NCBI RefSeq assembly: GCF_900167345.1
Contig: NZ_FUXB01000004.1
Coordinates: 62,001 to 126,000 of the forward strand
DNA from: Vibrio cincinnatiensis DSM 19608
GTDB taxonomy: Bacteria > Pseudomonadota > Gammaproteobacteria > Enterobacterales > Vibrionaceae
DNA length: 64,000 bases
Direction: 5' to 3'
In this document: piece by piece, positions 59,165-64,000 of the stretch
Position numbering within the stretch: position 1 is the first letter of the stretch
How the letters are laid out: each line of letters begins with the position of its first letter
Position numbers and translations under genes: made by a program
Notes under the pieces: model-generated
What the model saw: only the letters and a program-made list of their open reading frames with translations
Database searches by the model: none
What the model was told of the DNA's origin: nothing

Positions 59165-60899
59165 TTTGCATCCAATTCTTCACAACTTGAGCCGCTAATT
59201 CTGGCTCGTTAGCGACCAGAGCACGTACCGCTTTCAGTACATCCTCGTCTTTATGTAAATTAGGCAAATCAATACCGGATCCGAACTCGAACAACTCACC
59301 CCCTTCGATATCACTGCCAATCAAGCTGGTTTCGCCATCAACCCCAATCGGAAGCCCATCAGGTCCATAGAGCTGTTCATCATCATCAGCCGTAGGATTA
59401 AGCAGTTTCTTCATTGCAGGGCGAACCAGCACTAGCACAATAACAATAATCACTAATGCACTCGCCAACCAACGAACCCAATCGTTGAAGTGTGGATTTT
59501 CCCAAATAGGAATATCGGCCAATTGCTCAAACTCTGGTTCAGCAAACTGCATGCTTAATACATTTAATAGATCACCACGATTTTCATTAAAACCAACCGT
59601 ACCAATCAATAATTGGCGAATAGCGCTTAGCTCCCCTTCCGTTAAAGGTTGGTAAGTGATCTGCCCATTTTCAGGGTTTACCACGGGTCGGTTTCTGACA
59701 GCAACCGCCACCGTTTGTCGATTAACCACTCCCGTTTGCCGTCTTTCATGGCTGATGGTGGTATCTAATTCAAAGTTACGCGTTGCTTCACGATGAACAG
59801 AACCTTGACCAAGTAAAGAGCCGTCTTTCATTTGAGCAACATCTTGCGGAATCGACGCATCAGCAGGAGGTTGATTACTCAAGGCACCAGGAATACCAGC
59901 AACCACATTGCCATTATTATAATCTTCTAAGGTATATTCACTGCGGGTAGAAGGAGTATTAGGGTCAAAGACTTTACGAGTTTGTTCAATCGCACTGAAA
60001 TCGAGTTCAATATCCACCTGAGCCGTATAGTTACCCAACCCTAAAATAGGGATCAGTACGGAGTCGATTTTGCTGCGCAAATTCTCTTCTTGACGACGTT
60101 CAAGCTCTTGTTCTTTACGTCGAGCAGAAGAAATCGGGTCTTGTGAACCGGAACTGAGCAAACGCCCGTGTTGATCCGTCACGGTCACGCGAGTCGGTTT
60201 CATCCCTGGAACCGCACTCGCCACCATATCAACCACAGAATCGACTTCTTCTTGTTTAAGATTCGTCCCGGTACGTAAAGTCAGAAAAACAGAGGCTGAC
60301 GCTTCTTGGTTATGACGAACAAACACACTTTGTTTTGGTAACGCTAATAAAACACGGGCTTTATTGACTTGTCGCATTTCTTCAATAGCTTTCGCTAATT
60401 GACGTTCACGACTCAGCTTTAAGCGTTCTTGTTCCAGACGCTGAGAGACACCAAATCCCATATCTTGCAACAGGATGTCATCACCGGCATTACGTGACTG
60501 ATTCAACCCAATCCGAGCCATATTGAGTTTAATACTGTTGTAATCGCTACTTGGTACTAAAATGGTATTACCATCTAGACGATAGTTTTGTTTTTGTTGA
60601 TCGAGATGATCCAGAATTGGGATGAGTTCTTCCATATCATAAGCCCCAAGAGGGCGCATTTCAGGTTCTTTCACCCAGAAAAACAGCATAACGATTAAAG
60701 CCACGCAGATAGAGATCGATAGCACCAGAACAATTTGTCGTAACAGGTCAAGATCGCCCATGGCAAAATCTAATTTAGAAGAACTTTTTTCTTCTAAATC
60801 TGGATTTTGCACGCCACCATCAAGATCAACACTCGTGGATAAAGCATGCTCTCCACCAGAAGCGAGTGCCAAGTCGGTTGTTTGTTTATCTTCAGCCAC
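59157..60899 (-). CDS. fliF: Flagellar MS-ring protein FliF
   Basis: Protein of 580 residues with two transmembrane helices (about 53-73 and 463-483). Between them are ring-building motifs of the YscJ/FliF family (LARIGLNQSRNAGDD...GFGVSQRLEQERL) and a long periplasmic region; the C-terminal tail binds FliG. It forms the basal MS-ring in the inner membrane. 18 bases after fliE. Confidence 0.97.
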   Translation of the reverse strand: MAEDKQTTDLALASGGEHALSTSVDLDGGVQNPDLEEKSSSKLDFAMGDLDLLRQIVLVLSISICVALIVMLFFWVKEPEMRPLGAYDMEELIPILDHLDQQKQNYRLDGNTILVPSSDYNSIKLNMARIGLNQSRNAGDDILLQDMGFGVSQRLEQERLKLSRERQLAKAIEEMRQVNKARVLLALPKQSVFVRHNQEASASVFLTLRTGTNLKQEEVDSVVDMVASAVPGMKPTRVTVTDQHGRLLSSGSQDPISSARRKEQELERRQEENLRSKIDSVLIPILGLGNYTAQVDIELDFSAIEQTRKVFDPNTPSTRSEYTLEDYNNGNVVAGIPGALSNQPPADASIPQDVAQMKDGSLLGQGSVHREATRNFELDTTISHERRQTGVVNRQTVAVAVRNRPVVNPENGQITYQPLTEGELSAIRQLLIGTVGFNENRGDLLNVLSMQFAEPEFEQLADIPIWENPHFNDWVRWLASALVIIVIVLVLVRPAMKKLLNPTADDDEQLYGPDGLPIGVDGETSLIGSDIEGGELFEFGSGIDLPNLHKDEDVLKAVRALVANEPELAAQVVKNWMQNA

Positions 60900-60917
60900 A
60901 ATTCATACCTTATGTGG

Positions 60918-61229
60918 TTATACTGGCATATTCATGAGTTCTTTATACGCTTCAACAAGTTTATTGCGTACTTGAATCGTTGCTTCAAATGCAACACTAG
61001 ATTTATTACGAGCGATCATCACATCTGATAATGAAATGCCCTCATCCCCTCGATCAAAACGAGTTTGTAAATCGCTGGAGGTTTTTTGTAACCCATTCAC
61101 ATTATTGATAGCCTGAGTCAGCATATTACCAAAATCAGCGCCAATTTTTTGTCCTGTCACAGTAGGATTACGGTTACCCGCTTCTACCATCATGGCCTGC
61201 ATTTCGCTGTGTAAGCTATCTAATTTCAT
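60918..61229 (-). CDS. fliE: Flagellar hook-basal body protein FliE
   Basis: Small helical protein of 103 residues with GADFGNMLTQAINNVNGLQ and a C-terminal segment ending VEAYKELMNMPV. It connects the MS-ring to the rod. I use ATG 61229, preceded by GAGG with a 5-base spacer, rather than the TTG at 61247. First gene of fliEFGHIJ behind its own sigma-54 promoter. Confidence 0.96.
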   Translation of the reverse strand: MKLDSLHSEMQAMMVEAGNRNPTVTGQKIGADFGNMLTQAINNVNGLQKTSSDLQTRFDRGDEGISLSDVMIARNKSSVAFEATIQVRNKLVEAYKELMNMPV

Positions 61230-61280
61230 TGTGACCTCGGGTGCCAATTCTTTGACTCTGATAGAATAATTTAATAGTGC

Positions 61281-61296
61281 AGCAATTAATATGCCA
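61281..61296 (-). promoter_or_regulatory. Sigma-54 promoter of fliEFGHIJ
   Basis: On the minus strand TGGCATATTAATTGCT, with GG and GC separated by ten bases, about 52 bases upstream of the fliE ATG. It is in the short flrC-fliE gap. In V. cholerae this operon depends on sigma-54 and FlrA. Confidence 0.78.
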
Positions 61297-61321
61297 CTTG
61301 AAACCTTACCAACTTCTGTTC

Positions 61322-62734
61322 TTATCCCGGAATATCAATACCCGCATCCCGCATTTTTGCTAACTTATACCGTAATGTTCGTGGACTAATGCCTAGCTTC
61401 TCAGCCATTTCTTTGCGACGTCCATGACACTCCACCAAAGTTTCCATGATAATAGAAAACTCTTGATCTCGAAGTTCATCCCCTAATCCCGTAGTACTAG
61501 GGTAACTTTTGGGCTCTGAACCCACTTCTGTTAGAGGTTTAATGTCAGGACAGGCTCGCTCTTCCCCTTCTTCAACAAGGGTCTGTAAACCTGAAGCATC
61601 TTGCCAATCCAATCCTTCGAGTAAAATATGCTGCTGATCAATGTCTGCCTGCTCACTTAAGATTAATGCCCGTTGAATCACATTGTCTAGTTCTCGCACA
61701 TTGCCAGGCCATGGATAACTCTGCAACTTGGTAATGGCGGCCATTGAAATACTAGGAACAGGTAACCCCAGCTTCTTACAATGCCGCTCAACCAAATGGT
61801 TAGCTAAGGGGGCGATATCCTTTTTCCGCTCACAAAGTGCAGGCCAAGTAATGGGAAAAACATTGAGCCGATAATACAAATCTTCTCTGAATTTATTTTC
61901 TTGCACATAGGCTTTTAAGTCACGGTTACTGGTTGCAAGAACTCGAACATCAAGCTTGATACTTTTACGACTCCCCAAGCGTTCCACTTCTCGCTCTTGC
62001 AACACACGCAACAATTTTGCTTGCAAACTTAAATCCATTTCACTGATTTCATCGAGCAAAATCGTGCCACCTTGTGCCTGCTCAAACTTACCAGGACACG
62101 CTTGTACCGCCCCGGTAAACGCCCCTTTTTCATAACCAAAGAGGGTTGCTTCTAACATGTTGTCAGGGATCGCTGCACAGTTAATGGCAATAAAGGGGCC
62201 CTCTTTACGCGGGGAGGCGTTATGGATGTAACGCGACATGATCTCTTTACCAGAACCGCTCGGACCTAAAATCATGACATTCGCATCGGTTTTTGCGACT
62301 TTTTCCGCTAAGGCCAGTAGTTTGAGGCTCTTCTCATCAGCGACCACCGCATCGCCATTATCATCAGATTTGACTGGTGCATAGCGACTGACCATGTTCA
62401 GCAATACTTCTGGCGCAAAAGGTTTAGCCATATAATCAATCGCACCATCTTTCATGGCTGCAACCGCATCTTCGATATTGGCATAAGCGGTCATTAACAA
62501 AACAGGCAAATTAGGCCAATGTTGCTTGATATTGCGCAGTAAGGCTAACCCGCCCATCCCCGCCATTTGAACATCAGAGACAACAATATCGACAGGGTTA
62601 CTTTTTAGCTTAACCAATGCATCTTCAGCGCAATCCGCTTCGAGCCACTCATACCCCGCTAGCGCCAACGTATCCACCAACGCTTCACGTAGACCCTCGT
62701 CATCTTCAACGACTAAGACTTTATTTTGCGCCAT
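61322..62734 (-). CDS. flrC: FlrC, sigma-54-dependent flagellar response regulator
   Basis: Protein of 470 residues. Receiver domain with acidic pocket (VVEDD) and phospho-acceptor Asp54 (VVSDVQM), AAA+ domain with Walker A GPSGSGKE and the sigma-54 contact loop GAFTGA (in GYEKGAFTGA), and a C-terminal Fis-type HTH (GISPRTLRYKL). It activates middle and late flagellar genes. ATG 62734 is preferred (GGAG seven bases upstream); an ATG six bases earlier overlaps the flrB stop. Confidence 0.97.
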   Translation of the reverse strand: MAQNKVLVVEDDEGLREALVDTLALAGYEWLEADCAEDALVKLKSNPVDIVVSDVQMAGMGGLALLRNIKQHWPNLPVLLMTAYANIEDAVAAMKDGAIDYMAKPFAPEVLLNMVSRYAPVKSDDNGDAVVADEKSLKLLALAEKVAKTDANVMILGPSGSGKEIMSRYIHNASPRKEGPFIAINCAAIPDNMLEATLFGYEKGAFTGAVQACPGKFEQAQGGTILLDEISEMDLSLQAKLLRVLQEREVERLGSRKSIKLDVRVLATSNRDLKAYVQENKFREDLYYRLNVFPITWPALCERKKDIAPLANHLVERHCKKLGLPVPSISMAAITKLQSYPWPGNVRELDNVIQRALILSEQADIDQQHILLEGLDWQDASGLQTLVEEGEERACPDIKPLTEVGSEPKSYPSTTGLGDELRDQEFSIIMETLVECHGRRKEMAEKLGISPRTLRYKLAKMRDAGIDIPG

Positions 62735-62736
62735 GA

Positions 62737-63789
62737 TCATTCTCCACTATCTGGTTGAGAGGGTTGGGATTGACGTTCAAGAGGAAGACACATGGTAAAG
62801 CATGCCCCTTCCCCTGACTGTGACATCAACTCTAATCGGCCATCGTGCGCACGGCAAACCATTTGCACGACAGCAAGCCCTAATCCCGTTCCTTGAGAAC
62901 GAGTGGTAAAAAAGGGCTCCATAATTTTATGCTGCAATTCTTCCGGTACACCGGGGCCATTATCCTGTACTGAAATTTTTAATTCACCATTCACAGGACG
63001 AAAAAACACATCAATTTGTGCATGTTTACCCACAATTTGAATCGCATTCATGACCAAGTTACTGATTGCAGACGCGACCGCATTAGCATTCCCCAATAAC
63101 CTTGTCTCTTCTTGCTCAACTTGCAAGTCATAATCTATCTGATTATTTTTCAATGCTGTTTCCACCATGGGTGAAAACTCAGCCACTAAATCGGCAATAG
63201 AAAAAGGTTGGATAACTTTATTATCTCCACCTTTAGCAAACAGCAGCATATCATTGACTTGTTTTTCTAGATCATGCAGTCGATCAAGCAGTTTATTTTG
63301 AAATCGCTCTCGCGTCGAAAGAGGCAAATTAGGCGCAGACAAGTTCGCCGCATATAACATAGCGCTAGATAAGGGAGTTCGAACCTGATGAGCTAAAGAA
63401 GCCACCATACGACCAAGCGAAGATAATCGTTGTAAATCACTAATACGAGATTGTAGTAAACGAGTTTCCGTTAAGTCGGTGATCAAAATCAACTGCCCTG
63501 TGGTTGATGCTGAGATGGCTAAACGAACTTTTCGTCCATTACGCAATGATATTTCATGCCCATCATCTTCACGAGGCGCAAATGCGATTTGAATCACCGT
63601 ATACCATTTTTCGCCCAGTAAGGGGATTTGCAAAAGTCGTTGAGCTTCTGGGTTGGCTTCACGCACGATTCCCTGAGTATCGAGTAAGATAACGCCTGCG
63701 GGCATCACATCCAACACTTGTTTATAACGCTCAACTTGATCTTCCAACGAGTCCAAATGCGAATGTTGCTTTTGCATTGAGTTATCCAT
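62737..63789 (-). CDS. flrB: FlrB, flagellar sensor histidine kinase
   Basis: Protein of 350 residues without membrane segments, so cytoplasmic. A PAS-like domain (about 20-110; DVMPAGVILLD) is followed by HisKA with phospho-His in SLAHQVRTPLSS and a HATPase domain with N-box (NLVMNAIQ), DNGPGVP and GTGLGLAVV. It phosphorylates FlrC. Two bases upstream of flrC and behind a sigma-54 promoter. Confidence 0.96.
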   Translation of the reverse strand: MDNSMQKQHSHLDSLEDQVERYKQVLDVMPAGVILLDTQGIVREANPEAQRLLQIPLLGEKWYTVIQIAFAPREDDGHEISLRNGRKVRLAISASTTGQLILITDLTETRLLQSRISDLQRLSSLGRMVASLAHQVRTPLSSAMLYAANLSAPNLPLSTRERFQNKLLDRLHDLEKQVNDMLLFAKGGDNKVIQPFSIADLVAEFSPMVETALKNNQIDYDLQVEQEETRLLGNANAVASAISNLVMNAIQIVGKHAQIDVFFRPVNGELKISVQDNGPGVPEELQHKIMEPFFTTRSQGTGLGLAVVQMVCRAHDGRLELMSQSGEGACFTMCLPLERQSQPSQPDSGE

Positions 63790-63816
63790 CGCTAATCTTT
63801 GACCTTAAAAAACAAC

Positions 63817-63851
63817 AATAGCCTAACATGCAAATTGCACGCCAGGCTATT
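63817..63851 (-). terminator. Candidate flrA terminator hairpin
   Basis: AATAGCCT / AGGCTATT outer stem, with a further partial pairing inside; on the minus strand GTTGTTTTTT follows. It lies about 58 bases after the flrA stop. The sigma-54 promoter of flrB lies inside it. Confidence 0.6.
63829..63844 (-). promoter_or_regulatory. Sigma-54 promoter of flrBC
   Basis: On the minus strand TGGCGTGCAATTTGCA, an excellent -24/-12 match with GG and GC ten bases apart, 40 bases upstream of the flrB start. In V. cholerae flrBC is activated by FlrA with sigma-54. Confidence 0.8.
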
Positions 63852-63908
63852 ATTCTTTTATTTCAGACAATTACAGCAGGGTCAATAAATTGACTCACGG
63901 AAAAATGA

Positions 63909-64000
63909 CTACCGCTGCATATTGTATTTCCGCATTTTTTCAACCAATGTGGTGCGGCGCATTCCCAGCATATCCGCCGCTCGAGCCACAATCCCACTTT
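63909..64000 (-). CDS. flrA: FlrA (3' end only), master flagellar regulator
   Basis: The last 29-30 codons of a gene that continues past the right edge. The fragment reads ARAADMLGMRRTTLVEKMRKYNMQR-stop, split here only for description; it is the recognition half of a Fis-type HTH as at the C-terminus of NtrC-family activators. Its position directly upstream of flrBC identifies it as flrA (flaK in other vibrios), the sigma-54-dependent master regulator of the polar flagellum. Most of the protein is outside the window. Confidence 0.88.
   Translation of the reverse strand, partial: SGIVARAADMLGMRRTTLVEKMRKYNMQR

Noticed and set aside
1..64000. Mobile elements, prophage, integrative element borders or tRNA attachment sites
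   Set aside because: No transposase, integrase or phage-like protein, no tRNA gene and no long terminal repeats; gene order is conserved core.

Overview
The window is a stretch of a gammaproteobacterial chromosome, almost certainly Vibrionaceae. Its gene order matches, from memory, the Vibrio cholerae chromosome 1 segment running from the sixA/insulinase-like/argS genes, through feo, tfoS, znu, suc, sdh, gltA, seqA, fldA, fur, pdxB, fabB, mnmC and aroC, to the flagellar cluster flhB-fli-flrCBA. The species cannot be fixed from the sequence. Base composition looks uniform and moderately AT-rich. I see no insertion sequence, prophage, CRISPR array, tRNA or rRNA, so this looks like conserved core backbone.

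Layout. (1) 1-7 kb: sixA, an M16 insulinase-like peptidase, yecM, argS and a HIT protein. (2) 7-10 kb: ferrous iron uptake operon feoABC behind a candidate Fur box. (3) 10-13.7 kb: the chitin-to-competence switch. This is the small RNA gene tfoR, which has no annotated-type ORF, and tfoS, a membrane-bound AraC-type regulator with a periplasmic propeller sensor. (4) 14-16.6 kb: zinc importer znuA / znuCB, divergent around a very clear Zur box. (5) 16.6-28 kb: TCA-cycle block sdhCDAB-sucABCD, divergent from gltA. (6) 28-37 kb: nif3-like gene, DUF1853 gene, pgm-seqA, ybfF-like esterase, DUF2788 gene, fldA, lrgAB-like genes with a divergent LysR gene, DUF4442 gene and fur. (7) 37-48 kb: asd, pdxB, fabB (with a 3'UTR that resembles the FarS small RNA), mnmC, an FMN reductase-like gene, yfcL-epmC, a TRIC-family channel gene, aroC, prmB and smrB. 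(8) 48.3-64 kb: polar flagellum genes, all on the minus strand: flrA (3' end only), flrBC, fliEFGHIJ and fliKLMNOPQR-flhB. Three sigma-54 (-24/-12) promoters with exact GG-N10-GC spacing are readable in front of flrB, fliE and fliK.

How the genes work together. Metal homeostasis (Fur itself, feo with a Fur box, znu with a Zur box) sits next to central carbon metabolism, much of which is iron dependent. FlrA with sigma-54 is expected to start flrBC and fliE; FlrB-FlrC with sigma-54 then drives the later fliK operon. TfoS, on sensing chitin oligosaccharides, is expected to switch on TfoR, which activates translation of tfoX (outside this window) and so natural competence.

The most interesting non-coding material is a decamer, TTTATCCCTA, present three times (one inverted) upstream of tfoR; the candidate FarS RNA after fabB; a flrB sigma-54 promoter that lies inside the candidate terminator hairpin of flrA; and an almost loopless 18-bp hairpin between fliH and fliG. 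I did not find a wholly unknown multi-gene system.
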